Part shown: one piece after another, positions 51,424-60,990 of the stretch
Layout: every line of letters begins with the position of its first letter
Position numbering within the stretch: the stretch's first letter is position 1
Assembly: GCF_013035315.1 (NCBI RefSeq)
Contig: NZ_WQHP01000001.1
Span: forward strand, 682,001 to 746,000
DNA: 64,000 nucleotides
DNA from: Ruegeria arenilitoris
Lineage (GTDB): Bacteria; Pseudomonadota; Alphaproteobacteria; Rhodobacterales; Rhodobacteraceae
Direction of reading: 5' to 3'
The notes under the pieces: generated by a model
The model's database searches: none
What the model saw: the letters and a program-made list of their open reading frames with translations, nothing else
Told to the model about the DNA's origin: nothing
Made by a program: the position numbers and the translations under genes

Positions 51424-52722
51424 ATGCCATCACTCACCGCAGGCCCGCATCGCCGCTTGTTCCTGTTTCTGCAAGGACCGCACGGCCCTTTCTTCAGTGC
51501 GTTGGCGCGCGCATTGCGCGCGGCCGGAGCTGACGTTTTGCGTGTGGGCTTCAATGCGGGTGATCAGGCTTTTTGGTTCGATCGGCGCAGCTTTATCCCG
51601 TTTTTAAAAGATCCCGAGACATGGCCGAACACGCTGCAAGAGTTGATCCGGTCGCGCGGCGTGACGGACATCGTGTTGTACGGGGATACCCGCCCAAATC
51701 ACGCTCGGGCAATTGAAGTCGCCCACGCCATGGGCGTAACGGTCCATGTGTTCGAAGAAGGCTACCTGCGCCCCTGGTGGGTGACCTATGAACGTGCCGG
51801 ATCAAACGGAAATTCGCGCCTGATGGAACTGGATGTCGCGCAGATGCAATGCGCGCTGGACCAGTCGGACGCGCAGACCCCACCGCCTCCGTCGCATTGG
51901 GGGGACATGAGGCAGCACATTTTTTACGGCGCGTTGTATCATTGGTTCGTCCTGTTTCTTAATCGGCGCTATCCCAATTTCAAACCGCATCGGGAACTGC
52001 CGGTGTCCAAAGAGTTTCGCTTGTATTTCATACGCCTTGCACTGATGCCGTTCCACAGAATTCGGCGGGCTTGGGCCACTGCTCGCGTGCGGCACAGCGG
52101 TGCGCCATACCACCTGGCCCTATTGCAATTGGGGCATGACAGTTCGGTTCAGGCGCATTCGGACTATACATGCATGGCGGATTTTCTTGAGCATGTGATC
52201 TCAGGTTTCGCCAAAGGCGCCCCGCGCCACCACCGGTTGGTGCTGAAGGAACATCCGCTGGAAAACCATCGTGAACCTTTGCGTCGCAAGGCCCGCGATA
52301 TCGCCCGCGCGCACCAGGTGGCGGATCGAGTGCATTACGTGCCGGGCGGCAAACTCGCGCGATTGCTGGACGACGCGAACTCAGCCGTGACCATCAACTC
52401 GACTGCCGGTCAGCAGGTTCTGTGGCGCGGCATCCCTCTGCGCAGTTTTGGCAGATCGGTCTATGACAAACCGGAATTTGTGTCCCGACAATCCATCGCT
52501 GACTTTTTTGCGAACGCGGATACACCTGACCACGATTCGTATAGAATATATCGAAAATTTCTCTTAAAAACCAGCCAGTTACCCGGAGGTTTTTATTCGC
52601 TACGCGGACGCAAACAACTGCTGCGCCGTGCCGCTGACATGATGCTTCAGGACCATGACCCCTATCAGTCGGTGTTGTCCCACAACGCGGCACCACCGCC
52701 ACAGTTGAAGCTTGTCAACTGA
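51424..52722 (+). CDS. kpsS: Capsule polysaccharide biosynthesis protein, KpsS-like (beta-Kdo transferase)
   Basis: The 432-aa cytosolic protein has the Capsule_synth domain: RRLFLFLQGPHGPFFSALAR at the start, VHVFEEGYLRPWWVTYE at about 107-123, and LKEHPLENHREP, VTINSTAGQQVLWRGIPLRSFG in the second half. KpsS adds the first beta-Kdo to the lipid carrier on which group 2 capsules are built. The ATG at 51424 is chosen; the longer frame from 51364 overlaps the ribE promoter region. It is the first gene of a plus-strand capsule block, with export protein and kpsC following. Confidence 0.9.
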   Translation: MPSLTAGPHRRLFLFLQGPHGPFFSALARALRAAGADVLRVGFNAGDQAFWFDRRSFIPFLKDPETWPNTLQELIRSRGVTDIVLYGDTRPNHARAIEVAHAMGVTVHVFEEGYLRPWWVTYERAGSNGNSRLMELDVAQMQCALDQSDAQTPPPPSHWGDMRQHIFYGALYHWFVLFLNRRYPNFKPHRELPVSKEFRLYFIRLALMPFHRIRRAWATARVRHSGAPYHLALLQLGHDSSVQAHSDYTCMADFLEHVISGFAKGAPRHHRLVLKEHPLENHREPLRRKARDIARAHQVADRVHYVPGGKLARLLDDANSAVTINSTAGQQVLWRGIPLRSFGRSVYDKPEFVSRQSIADFFANADTPDHDSYRIYRKFLLKTSQLPGGFYSLRGRKQLLRRAADMMLQDHDPYQSVLSHNAAPPPQLKLVN

Positions 52723-52802
52723 CACGGGTGGGTTGGTGCTGGATGTTGTAGATCGAACAGGCTAACTTGTCGCAAACAAAAGACGACCGAGGATTAACGG
52801 CA

Positions 52803-53936
52803 GTGCAATGCGTTCCATTTCGTTGGGTACGAGGGGCATCCCTTGTGGCCGTGTTCGGCCTTCTGGCAGCTTGTCAGCTTCCCAAATCGGGTCCCAACAA
52901 GAACGAGATCCTGGCAGGAGCCGTGGAAAACGGCGGCAACGCCTTTGTTGTCGAGGTCGATGACAGGGTAGCCCAGGCCACTTCTGCGGTGCCGCAATTC
53001 GGTTTTTCATCCTCTTTCACCAGTGCGCCCAGCCTGACCGCAGATGTTGTGCGTCCCGGGGATGTTCTGGGTTTAACGGTCTGGGAAAACGTCGATGACG
53101 GGCTGTTGTCCGGCGAAGTCGGCTCCGCGACCACGCTCAATGAAGTGCAAGTGGACAATGACGGGTTTATTTTTGTTCCCTATGCCGGACGTGTCCGCGC
53201 AGCGGGCAACACGCCCGAACAATTGCGTCAGTTGATCACGCAAAAACTGCAAGACCAGACACCTGACCCACAGATCGAAGTTCGTCGCTCTGCCGGAAGC
53301 GGCGCAACTGTTTCGTTGACCGGCAACATTGGGGCGCCCGGCCTATATCCGATTGAACTTCCAACCCGCACCCTTTCAGGCATGCTGTCAGAGGCTGGTG
53401 GCGTATCAGTTGGCTCGGACATCGCACTTGTGACGCTGATCCGAGGCAATCAAAAAGGAACAGTCTGGTACGAAGATCTGTTCAGAAATCCTAAGCTCGA
53501 TGTCGCTCTGCGCGGTGGCGACCGCATCCTGGTTGAAGCTGACAGCCGGTCCTACATCGCCTTGGGCGCGACCGGCGGGCAGTCCCGCGTTGCATTTGAT
53601 ACTCAGGACCTTTCGGCCCTTGAAGCCTTGGCGCAGGTTGGCGGCCTGCTGTCACTGTCTTCGGACCCAACCGGAATCTTTGTTTTGCGCGAAGAACGTC
53701 AAGACATCGCGCGTAAAGTTATGGGCCGTCCCAGCCTTCAAGGCGATCAGCGCATGATCTACCTGTTGAACCTGACAGCTCCTAACGGGCTGTTCGTGGC
53801 GCGGGACTTTGTGATCCGCGACGGTGACACGATCTATGTGACCGAAGCCCCCTATGCGCAGTGGACCAAGTCCATCTCTCTGATTGCAGGTGGCCTTACA
53901 CCGCTGGCCAATGTCGCCACGCTGACGGGCAACTGA
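52803..53936 (+). CDS. Outer membrane polysaccharide export lipoprotein (Wza/KpsD-like)
   Basis: The 377-aa protein begins with a lipoprotein signal (ASLVAVFGLLAAC, lipobox LAAC with Cys24). It then has the Poly_export domain (LTADVVRPGDVLGLTVWENV, VDNDGFIFVPYAGRVRAAGN) and SLBB domains (GATVSLTGNIGAPGLYPIEL, SYIALGATGGQSRVAFDTQD). It should form the outer membrane pore for capsule or other surface polysaccharide. The GTG at 52803 has GAGGA upstream; a TTG at 52767 is the alternative. Its stop overlaps the kpsC start by one base. Confidence 0.9.
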   Translation: MQCVPFRWVRGASLVAVFGLLAACQLPKSGPNKNEILAGAVENGGNAFVVEVDDRVAQATSAVPQFGFSSSFTSAPSLTADVVRPGDVLGLTVWENVDDGLLSGEVGSATTLNEVQVDNDGFIFVPYAGRVRAAGNTPEQLRQLITQKLQDQTPDPQIEVRRSAGSGATVSLTGNIGAPGLYPIELPTRTLSGMLSEAGGVSVGSDIALVTLIRGNQKGTVWYEDLFRNPKLDVALRGGDRILVEADSRSYIALGATGGQSRVAFDTQDLSALEALAQVGGLLSLSSDPTGIFVLREERQDIARKVMGRPSLQGDQRMIYLLNLTAPNGLFVARDFVIRDGDTIYVTEAPYAQWTKSISLIAGGLTPLANVATLTGN

Positions 53937-55933
53937 TGTCTTTTGAAACAACAGCCGGGTCAGAAAGCACCCGGCTGCTTGTTTACAATGGTGGCTTTCT
54001 GACATCGCGCCGTATTCGGCGCATATTGTCCCTGTCCGGTTACGACATCCGCCTGGGGCGCCCCAAAGACGGGGACATCGTGGGGGTTTGGGGCAACAGC
54101 CCAACGTCGCATCGCGGCCTGCGCATGGCCGAACGGCACAATGCGCCGGTTCTACGGGTCGAGGACGCTTTTCTGCGGTCCCTGCATCCCGGACGCAGCG
54201 GAGAAGCCCCCTTGGGCTTGCTGCTTGACCGGTCTGGCCTGCATTTCGACCCTGCGCGAACCTCTGATCTGGAAAAGTTGCTTGCCACTCACCCGCTGGA
54301 CGACACCGCCCTTCTGAACCGAGCGCGCGGCGGAATCGCGAGGATGCGCGAGCTGCATCTCAGCAAGTACTCGGCCTATGATCTGAGTGTTCCACCACCC
54401 AACCCCGGCTATGTGCTCGTGGTGGATCAGGGCAGCGACGATGCGGCAGTCACAGCCAGCAAAGGCGATGTGGCGCGGTTCCGCGAAATGCTTGTAATGG
54501 CGCAAGAGGAAAACCCAGGTGCCCGCGTTCTGATCAAGACACATCCCGACACGATTGCCGGGCATCGTTCCGGCTATTTGTCCGAGGCGGACCAATCCGA
54601 CCGCGTATCCATCCTAAGCTCATCCATTAGCCCATGGGCGCTGCTGGAGGGTGCCGTCGGCGTTTATACCCTGTCGTCTCAGATGGGGTTCGAGGCGATC
54701 CTGGCAGGACACAAACCACGGGTTTTTGGTCAGCCTTTCTATGCCGGTTGGGGGCTGACACAGGACGAAGACCCACTGGCGCGCCGCCAGCGCAGCCTGA
54801 CGCGCGCGCAGTTGTTTGCAGCCGCGATGATCCTCTACCCCACATGGTACGACCCATATCGGGACCAGCTTTGCGAGTTGGAAACAGTACTGGATACGCT
54901 TGAGGCAAAGACACGCGCCTGGCGGCAGGATCATAAAGGGTGGACCGCTTCGGGTATGCGCTTGTGGAAACGCAAGCACCTGCAGCAGATGTTCGGACGC
55001 GAGAAAAAGATCCGGTTTACTGAGGAGCAACCTGCGCAACCTGACCGCCCTCATATGACCTGGGCCAGCAAGGTTCGTGGTGCTGAAAATGCAGTCCGGG
55101 TTGAGGACGGTTTCCTGCGGTCGCGTGGGCTGGGAGCTAGACTGGTACCACCGCTTTCGTTAACGACGGATGATAGGGGCATCTACTACGACCCTACGCA
55201 TCCCAGCCAGTTGGAAGAATTGATCGCGGCCAGAGAAACCCTGAGGCCCGATCAGGCGCTGCGCGCTGAAAACCTGATCGCAAAGATCGTGGCGGCTCGG
55301 ATCACCAAATACAATTTGGGCGGCGGCACGCCGGAGCTACCGAACGGGTATCGCATCCTTGTTCCCGGACAGGTCCAAGACGACGCCTCGGTCCTGCTGG
55401 GCACCAGCACCGTCCGGACCAATGCCGATCTTTTGCGCGCAGCACGCGAGGCCAATCCGAACGCAATACTGATCTATAAACCACACCCTGATGTTGAGGC
55501 CCACTTGCGCGATGGCGAGCTGCACGACACCGACCTCGCAGATGTCGTCGCCACACAGAGTGATCCAGCAGCCCTTTTGCCCGAGATTCAGGAGGTCTGG
55601 ACGATGACCTCATTGCTGGGGTTCGAAGCGTTGATGCGCGGGATTCGCGTGACCACGTTGGGCGCGCCTTTCTATGCCGGCTGGGGTCTGACGAATGATT
55701 TGGGCAACGTTCCGGCGCGGCGCGGCGCACGGCCCAGCCTGTTGGGCTTGGTTCACGCCGCCCTGATCGACTATCCCCGATACATGGACCCGACCACTGG
55801 TGAGCCCTGCCCCGTCGAGGTCGCAGTCGAGCGTCTGGCGCAAAACAATATACCCGCGGGCGGTCCGATGGTTCGCCTACTGTCAAAACTACAGGGTGCG
55901 TTCGCGACCCATGCTCATGTCTGGCGACGTTAG
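53936..55933 (+). CDS. kpsC: Capsule polysaccharide biosynthesis protein KpsC (tandem beta-Kdo transferase)
   Basis: The 665-aa protein contains two copies of the Kdo transferase fold. In the first, VLRVEDAFLRSLHPG, IKTHPDTIAGHRSGYL and YTLSSQMGFEAILAGHKPRVFGQPFYAGWGLT; in the second, AVRVEDGFLRSRGLGARLVP, IYKPHPDVEAHLRDGEL and MTSLLGFEALMRGIRVTTLG. KpsC extends the beta-Kdo linker of group 2 capsules after KpsS. The ATG lies in the stop of the export gene (TGATG). Its last four bases overlap the 3' end of ribD on the other strand. Confidence 0.93.
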   Translation: MSFETTAGSESTRLLVYNGGFLTSRRIRRILSLSGYDIRLGRPKDGDIVGVWGNSPTSHRGLRMAERHNAPVLRVEDAFLRSLHPGRSGEAPLGLLLDRSGLHFDPARTSDLEKLLATHPLDDTALLNRARGGIARMRELHLSKYSAYDLSVPPPNPGYVLVVDQGSDDAAVTASKGDVARFREMLVMAQEENPGARVLIKTHPDTIAGHRSGYLSEADQSDRVSILSSSISPWALLEGAVGVYTLSSQMGFEAILAGHKPRVFGQPFYAGWGLTQDEDPLARRQRSLTRAQLFAAAMILYPTWYDPYRDQLCELETVLDTLEAKTRAWRQDHKGWTASGMRLWKRKHLQQMFGREKKIRFTEEQPAQPDRPHMTWASKVRGAENAVRVEDGFLRSRGLGARLVPPLSLTTDDRGIYYDPTHPSQLEELIAARETLRPDQALRAENLIAKIVAARITKYNLGGGTPELPNGYRILVPGQVQDDASVLLGTSTVRTNADLLRAAREANPNAILIYKPHPDVEAHLRDGELHDTDLADVVATQSDPAALLPEIQEVWTMTSLLGFEALMRGIRVTTLGAPFYAGWGLTNDLGNVPARRGARPSLLGLVHAALIDYPRYMDPTTGEPCPVEVAVERLAQNNIPAGGPMVRLLSKLQGAFATHAHVWRR

Positions 55934-57030
55934 CGAAGTGCTCGCGCCCAACGATGCATGACGTCCGGACCAATCACCTGCGTCTCGATTAATTCAAACC
56001 GGGGTGCTGCGTCCAGTTTGTCCAGCCCGAGTGTCCCAATGGCCGACAACCCCTCGGCCCCGATAGCCAGACCGGCTGTGAAGCCGACCAGCTCGTCCAC
56101 CAGATCAGCGGCCAGTAACGAGGCCCCCAAGGCAGCCCCACCTTCGCAGAATACGCGGGTCAGACCCGCTTGCCCCAACTGATGCAGCAGATCTGCGGCG
56201 TCGATCTGGTGATCGTCCAGCGCACAGGGCAACAGCTTGGCCCCCAACCCTTCCCACGCGCGGGAGCGTTCGGTGTCCGGCCCGGGACCATGGCACAGCC
56301 AAACGGGTACGTCTTTGGCCGTGCGCGCCAGTTGCCCCATCAAGGGAATGTCCATATGGCGCGAGACCACAATCCGAACCGGCTGCGCCTCGACCCCAAT
56401 ATCCCGAACGGTCAGCGAGGGATCATCGGCGCGAGCCGTACCCGCCCCAACCATCACCGCATCATGGCGCGCCCGCATCGCATGTACGGCACGACGGGCC
56501 TTTGGCCCCGTGATCCATTGGCTGTGACCCGTGGCCGTGGCGATCCGACCGTCGAAACTGCTGGCAAGCTTGAGGGTGACGAAAGGACGGCTTTGTTCGG
56601 TCTTCAGAAAGAAGCCAGCCAGATCGCGCGCGGCCTCTTCGGCCAGCACGCCCGTTGTTACTTCGATCCCGGCCTCGGCCAACATGGCAAATCCCTGACC
56701 GGCCACGCGTGGATCGCTGTCTTCGATTGCGCATACGACCCGAGCGACGCCCGCGGCAATCAAAGCCTCGGCGCAAGGCGGTGTCTTTCCGTGGTGGGAA
56801 CAGGGTTCCAAGGACACGTAAGCCGTTGCGCCACGCGCGGCCTCTCCGGCTTGCGCTAGCGCTACGGGCTCGGCATGCGGACGGCCACCCGGCTGGGTCC
56901 AGCCCCGCCCCACAATGCGTTCGTCTCGCACAATAACGCACCCGACGGCAGGGTTTGGCCAGCACATCCCTTGACCGCGTCGCCCCAAGGACAAGGCCAA
57001 CGCCATGTATCGCTTATCTGTTTCGCTCAC
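55930..57030 (-). CDS. ribD: Bifunctional riboflavin deaminase-reductase RibD
   Basis: RibD carries out deamination and then reduction of the pyrimidine intermediate. The 366-aa protein has the zinc deaminase site [10 protein letters not shown] (His52, Glu54) and [16 protein letters not shown] (Cys77, Cys86), followed by the reductase domain ([48 protein letters not shown]). It overlaps nrdR by four bases upstream and is convergent with kpsC, overlapping it by four bases. Confidence 0.96.
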   Translation of the reverse strand: MSETDKRYMALALSLGRRGQGMCWPNPAVGCVIVRDERIVGRGWTQPGGRPHAEPVALAQAGEAARGATAYVSLEPCSHHGKTPPCAEALIAAGVARVVCAIEDSDPRVAGQGFAMLAEAGIEVTTGVLAEEAARDLAGFFLKTEQSRPFVTLKLASSFDGRIATATGHSQWITGPKARRAVHAMRARHDAVMVGAGTARADDPSLTVRDIGVEAQPVRIVVSRHMDIPLMGQLARTAKDVPVWLCHGPGPDTERSRAWEGLGAKLLPCALDDHQIDAADLLHQLGQAGLTRVFCEGGAALGASLLAADLVDELVGFTAGLAIGAEGLSAIGTLGLDKLDAAPRFELIETQVIGPDVMHRWARALR

Positions 57031-57497
57031 TCGTCCGTCGAAGGCTGCGGCGGGCGCAGTTCGTGGACAAACTCCTCGAAGTCATCGGCCGCCTGGAAAT
57101 TCTTGTATACGCTCGCAAAGCGAACATATGCGACGGTGTCAATCCGCGCCAGAGCTTCCATAACGATCTCGCCGATTTTGCTGGATGGGATATCGGTCTC
57201 GCCCATGCTTTCCAGACGGCGCACGATGCCCGAGATCATCTGGTCGATACGATCAGGCTCAATCGGGCGTTTCTGCATCGAGATACGGATCGAGCGTTCC
57301 AGTTTGTCCCGGTCGAAATCTTCTCGCTTTCCGTTGGTCTTGATCACAACCAGATCGCGCAGTTGCACACGTTCATAGGTCGTGAAACGACCGCCGCAGG
57401 CAGGGCAGAACCGGCGCCTGCGAATGGCTACATGATCCTCTGCCGGGCGAGAATCTTTGACCTGAGTGTCGATATTTCCGCAAAACGGGCAGCGCAT
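57027..57497 (-). CDS. nrdR: Transcriptional repressor NrdR
   Basis: NrdR represses ribonucleotide reductase genes and senses ATP/dATP. The 156-aa protein has the zinc ribbon [18 protein letters not shown] ... [15 protein letters not shown] (Cys3, Cys6, Cys31, Cys34) and an ATP-cone with [20 protein letters not shown]. The ATG at 57497 begins the zinc ribbon; a start 33 bases upstream adds [10 protein letters not shown]. The stop overlaps the ribD start (ATGA), the usual nrdR-ribD pairing of alphaproteobacteria. Confidence 0.96.
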   Translation of the reverse strand: MRCPFCGNIDTQVKDSRPAEDHVAIRRRRFCPACGGRFTTYERVQLRDLVVIKTNGKREDFDRDKLERSIRISMQKRPIEPDRIDQMISGIVRRLESMGETDIPSSKIGEIVMEALARIDTVAYVRFASVYKNFQAADDFEEFVHELRPPQPSTDE

Positions 57498-57618
57498 CCG
57501 CCGTCTCCTCGTCCGTTGTTCCGCCTCCATTTGTAAGCACTACGGCTTACTTATCCACAACTATAGGGCAGCCGCTAGGGTTTGGGTAGTCGGAATTTTT
57601 CACCGCAAGATAAAGGGG

Positions 57619-58044
57619 TCAGGCGAAATGCGCCGCAACCCGCCTTTGATGCGCTGCAGTACGGTGCTCGAACAAGTAGATACCTTGCCATGTTCCCAAA
57701 GCGGGCTGGCCGCCAGACACGGGAACAGACAACGAAACGGGCAACAAAGCCGCCTTGATATGGGCCGGCATATCGTCGGGCCCTTCGTAGGTGTGGCGCA
57801 GATAAGCCATCGCCGGGTGATCGGACGGCGGAACCAACCGGTCAAAAAATGCCTGCAGATCTGTCTGCACCTCGGGGTCTGCGTTTTCCTGAATAGCCAG
57901 CGAGCACGAAGTGTGGCGCACGAATAGCGTCAGCAACCCATTCCCTGAGACCGAGTTGAGCCAGTTGCGCACGTCCGAGGTGAATTCGTACAACCCCGGA
58001 CCATCCGTCGAAATAATGAACTCGGTCTGCATCTTGTTGGTCAC
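57619..58044 (-). CDS. yjbQ: YjbQ family protein (secondary thiamine phosphate synthase-type)
   Basis: The 141-aa protein has the UPF0047 signatures VRHTSCSLAIQENADPEVQTD at about 43-63, HIKAALLPVSLSVPVSGG at about 94-111 and LGTWQGIYLFEHR at about 115-127, including the conserved histidines that bind metal. E. coli YjbQ has weak thiamine phosphate synthase activity; the true role is not settled. A second ATG four codons later is possible. The 121-base gap to nrdR shows no gene. Confidence 0.9.
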   Translation of the reverse strand: MTNKMQTEFIISTDGPGLYEFTSDVRNWLNSVSGNGLLTLFVRHTSCSLAIQENADPEVQTDLQAFFDRLVPPSDHPAMAYLRHTYEGPDDMPAHIKAALLPVSLSVPVSGGQPALGTWQGIYLFEHRTAAHQRRVAAHFA

Positions 58045-58050
58045 TATGGA

Positions 58051-58458
58051 TCAGTTGAGGAACGGACGAACGTTACAGCGCCCATTGGCCCCTTGAACAG
58101 ACATGCTTTCACCGGGATTAAAACCGGAAGAAACGAAACTGCCCTGCTGTGGCGTACCTCCGGCAGGTGGGCTGATCGAGAACTTAACTGATGTCCGACG
58201 ACCTGTTGCCTCGCTAGGGCCATAGCCACGCACAACGTAAATTCGATCCTGCCAGCCTGCGCCCAACGTTCTGCGGGCGAAATCCGCGGCCGCACACCAG
58301 TAACCATCGACGTCCCGCCGCGCGCGCGGGATCACTTCGAACTCGGTGTTGTTCAGGGCGACGGTCTGAAACCCGTTTCGCGCCGCAGAGGCCGTGGCGG
58401 GTACGCTAAGTAAGATCGCGGCAGCCGCCGCCAAAGTCATAACCTGTTTCATAATCAT
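58051..58458 (-). CDS. Secreted hypothetical protein
   Basis: The 135-aa protein has a signal peptide (MKQVMTLAAAAAILLSVPATASA, cut before Ala). The mature part contains two cysteines (YWCAAADFARRTLG and NGRCNVRPFLN) that could bridge, and a moderately conserved RIYVVRGYGPSEATGRR segment. I recognise similar proteins in Rhodobacteraceae but no domain name. AGGAAAGAGT precedes the ATG at 58458; a second ATG lies two codons on. It is 6 bases upstream of yjbQ on the same strand. Confidence 0.78.
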   Translation of the reverse strand: MIMKQVMTLAAAAAILLSVPATASAARNGFQTVALNNTEFEVIPRARRDVDGYWCAAADFARRTLGAGWQDRIYVVRGYGPSEATGRRTSVKFSISPPAGGTPQQGSFVSSGFNPGESMSVQGANGRCNVRPFLN

Positions 58459-58530
58459 ACTCTTTCCTGTTTCGAGGTAATTGCTGAAATAGTGTACATC
58501 CCTGCAGGACAAAGCCGGATCACAATCAAT

Positions 58531-59079
58531 TCAGCCTGCCCCCTTTTGCCCGTGATCAGACGTTAACCAACCCTGGTAGCGGATCAAAGGGCCCAGAACC
58601 GGCATCTCGGCTGACACATCGAACCTGAAGCGGCCTCTTTCATCCTGCCATTCAACGGTCGTTGAGCGCGGCAAAAGCAGCTTGGGACACGGAACCCCCA
58701 AAAACTTGAGCCTGAGAATCTGCACCGACAAGCGATCCTTCGAAAAAACTGGCTTCAGCCAAATCGACACCGGGCCGAATTGCTCACGCACGCAGTCAAA
58801 ACGGTGATCAAAGTTGAGCCGCGATTGTGTGATATGCCCGCCGAAGTTGCGTGTCCAAATCCACCCTGCCTGATCCCTTACAATCGAAACCTTCACCTCG
58901 ACATCCTGCCCATCCGGCGGCATTCGCGCGCAGCGCAAGGCCAAAGCCACCAGCTTTCCGCCCCCAGCTGTGACCGTGCAACGTCCAGAGTATTGGGCGC
59001 AGGTGCTGTGCAACGCCCGCACCGCATCACTCAGTTCCGTTCCGGCGGGCAATGCTTGTAGGAAAGGATCAGGGCGCAC
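58531..59079 (-). CDS. DUF4166 domain protein
   Basis: The 182-aa protein fits DUF4166: SGRCTVTAGGGKLVALALRC, WTRNFGGHITQSRLNFDHRF, LRLKFLGVPCPKLLLPRSTT and the C-terminal RFRFDVSAEMPVLGPLIRYQGWL. The fold and function are unknown; the domain is often found fused or next to DCC-type or saccharopine dehydrogenase-like proteins. The start is GTG at 59079, placed directly after the TGA of the upstream DCC gene, so the two are coupled. Confidence 0.82.
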   Translation of the reverse strand: MRPDPFLQALPAGTELSDAVRALHSTCAQYSGRCTVTAGGGKLVALALRCARMPPDGQDVEVKVSIVRDQAGWIWTRNFGGHITQSRLNFDHRFDCVREQFGPVSIWLKPVFSKDRLSVQILRLKFLGVPCPKLLLPRSTTVEWQDERGRFRFDVSAEMPVLGPLIRYQGWLTSDHGQKGAG

Positions 59080-59583
59080 TCAGAACCCCTCGGGTAGGAA
59101 TCGAGACCGAAGTTCTGCGTCGGGCACGATGCATGTCGCAGACCGGCCAAAAATCGCATATCGATTGCGTGCGATGGCGTGGTAGAGCGGATCCTTGATG
59201 AACCTCGGCAGCCATCTGCAGACCGACAAAATAGGCCAAAAACCGGGTAAGCAGCGCATTGCAGCCGCGAATGCATCCAAACGCTGGTGGACGACGCCGT
59301 CCGTGACCACAAGGTTTGTTTCAAAATCCTTAGTCGGCAAACCGAGGTCGGAATAAAGCCTTTGCCCCAAGGGCGATTGCGCGGTTGCGAATTTGAACCG
59401 TTGAGCTTTGTCCCGCACAACCATGAACCGAAAAAACCGCGAACACAGAACGCATTCGCCGTCGAATACGATGAGATATTGCCCTTCGGTTAGGTTTGCT
59501 AAGTGTTTGGTCACGCTGAATATGCCCGCTCGAACTTGTGCAACAGAACGTGGCACCAGGAAGTGCAACAGACAATGCGACAC
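59080..59583 (-). CDS. DUF393 (DCC-family) thiol oxidoreductase-like protein
   Basis: The 167-aa protein has the DCC signature YLIVFDGECVLCSRFFRFMV, with Asp41, Cys44 and Cys47 (DxxCxxC), and a later WLPRFIKDPLYHAIARNRY segment typical of the family. A thioredoxin-like redox role is assumed for this family but not proven. The start at 59583 is the longest; the conserved part begins at about residue 36, so a shorter start is possible. Its stop touches the GTG start of the DUF4166 gene. Confidence 0.87.
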   Translation of the reverse strand: MSHCLLHFLVPRSVAQVRAGIFSVTKHLANLTEGQYLIVFDGECVLCSRFFRFMVVRDKAQRFKFATAQSPLGQRLYSDLGLPTKDFETNLVVTDGVVHQRLDAFAAAMRCLPGFWPILSVCRWLPRFIKDPLYHAIARNRYAIFGRSATCIVPDAELRSRFLPEGF

Positions 59584-59791
59584 GGAAGCCTCATCGCTGC
59601 CGGGGAGCCTACGGCGGTGACCCGGGCTCTGACCTCATCCCCTCAAAGATCGCAACCCGACAGCACGCGCAAAATAGGTATGCCTACTACTGCAGTCTTG
59701 CGAAACACGGCCAAAATTATTTGAATAGATGCCAAGTGTTTGGCTTTCCCCTATACTCAGGTGCAGCCGATAGACATCATGGGTTGTGAGT

Positions 59792-60799
59792 ATGGACGTC
59801 GACATTGCCCGCATTCAAGTCTTGTCCAGAACTCTGGATCAGAGGGCGACGGATCCCTCGATCGTCGACCGCGTGCTGGCCAAGTCCGGCCTGAGGCGCG
59901 CAGACATCGAACCGCCTGCGACGGCCTATAGTGCGCACAAAGAGGCCCTGTTCGCTCGGTTTGCCTGCGATGCGCTGCACGATACCACCTTTGCCGCACA
60001 GGCTGGTTTGGCGTTCAACGCGTCCTCAAGCCTTATGGCTTACATCAGTAAATACTCCCGTGATCTGAAGCAGGTAGTCGAAAACTCATCGCGGTTTCAC
60101 GGCCTGATTGATCCGGCGCTGCAGCTGAGCCTGCGAGTTGCCGGAAACTTTGCTTCAATTGAAGCCGAGTGGAAGGATGCCAGTTTCGCTCGATACCACC
60201 GCCGGACCGAGTTTCTGATTTTCGCCGCCCTCGCCCGGATGCGTTCGCTGACGCGAACCGTTTTTTTCCCCATCGAAATCCGGTTTCAGCACGAGGTGGG
60301 CGACATCGAAAAAAACTATCGGCTACTTGCAGGCTTTCCGGTGAGTTTCGGGGCCGAGCGATTGGAAATTGTTCTGACACTGTCCTCATTGGACTTGCCC
60401 GTGCCGACCTACGATCCGAGCCTACGGGAGCATCTGCTGGCCTATGGCGACCGCATACTCGCCGAGCACCAAGAACCCAAGCAAAAGCTAAGAGCACAGG
60501 TCGAAGGGCTGATAACACGCTCTCTGCCGGGGGCAATCATACAGGCCGAGGACGCGGCATCGAACCTTGGGATGAGCCCGCGCACCTTTGCCCGGCGGCT
60601 GAGTGAAGAAGGCACGAGCTATCGCGAAATCGTCGAAGACCTACGTTCCGATCTGGCGCAGACTTTTATCACCAATGGGATGCCTTTGTCGGAAATTGCC
60701 TACTCGCTGGGTTACGCCGATCAACCAGCCTTTTCGACCGCGTTCAAGCGCTGGACAGGCCAAGCCCCCAGCACGTTTCGCGGCCGTCTGGATCTGTAA
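59792..60799 (+). CDS. AraC/XylS-family transcriptional regulator
   Basis: The 335-aa protein has an OruR-type N-terminal sensor domain (Arabinose_bd, residues 1-210: SRTLDQRATDPSIVDRVLAK, VENSSRFHGLIDPALQLSLR) and two C-terminal helix-turn-helix units (EDAASNLGMSPRTFARRLSE, then PLSEIAYSLGYADQPAFSTA with FKRWTGQAPSTFRGRL). The inducer is unknown. GTG at 59786 is an alternative start. It diverges from the DCC gene, with the promoters presumably inside the 208-base gap, where I saw no other feature. Confidence 0.92.
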   Translation: MDVDIARIQVLSRTLDQRATDPSIVDRVLAKSGLRRADIEPPATAYSAHKEALFARFACDALHDTTFAAQAGLAFNASSSLMAYISKYSRDLKQVVENSSRFHGLIDPALQLSLRVAGNFASIEAEWKDASFARYHRRTEFLIFAALARMRSLTRTVFFPIEIRFQHEVGDIEKNYRLLAGFPVSFGAERLEIVLTLSSLDLPVPTYDPSLREHLLAYGDRILAEHQEPKQKLRAQVEGLITRSLPGAIIQAEDAASNLGMSPRTFARRLSEEGTSYREIVEDLRSDLAQTFITNGMPLSEIAYSLGYADQPAFSTAFKRWTGQAPSTFRGRLDL

Positions 60800-60957
60800 T
60801 CTGAAGAGGCGGGTGGCCGGGGGTCGTCAGCGGCACAGCCTCGCCCCGGCCTGTCCCATGAGTGGACAGCGCTGAGATAAGGTCACATAGCGAAAATGCC
60901 TTGTGAGTTCTCGCCAAATTGAAGTGTTAACCAGTCACCGTGAGGGCCGCGTGATAC

Positions 60958-60985
60958 AAAAAAGGCGCCTTAACCGAGGCGCCCT
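60958..60985 (-). terminator. Intrinsic terminator after rpoD
   Basis: On the minus strand GGCGCC (60983-60978) pairs with GGCGCC (60969-60964) around an 8-base loop and runs into six Ts. It lies just after the rpoD stop. The rest of 60800-60957 shows no gene. Confidence 0.88.
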
Positions 60986-60990
60986 TCTGT

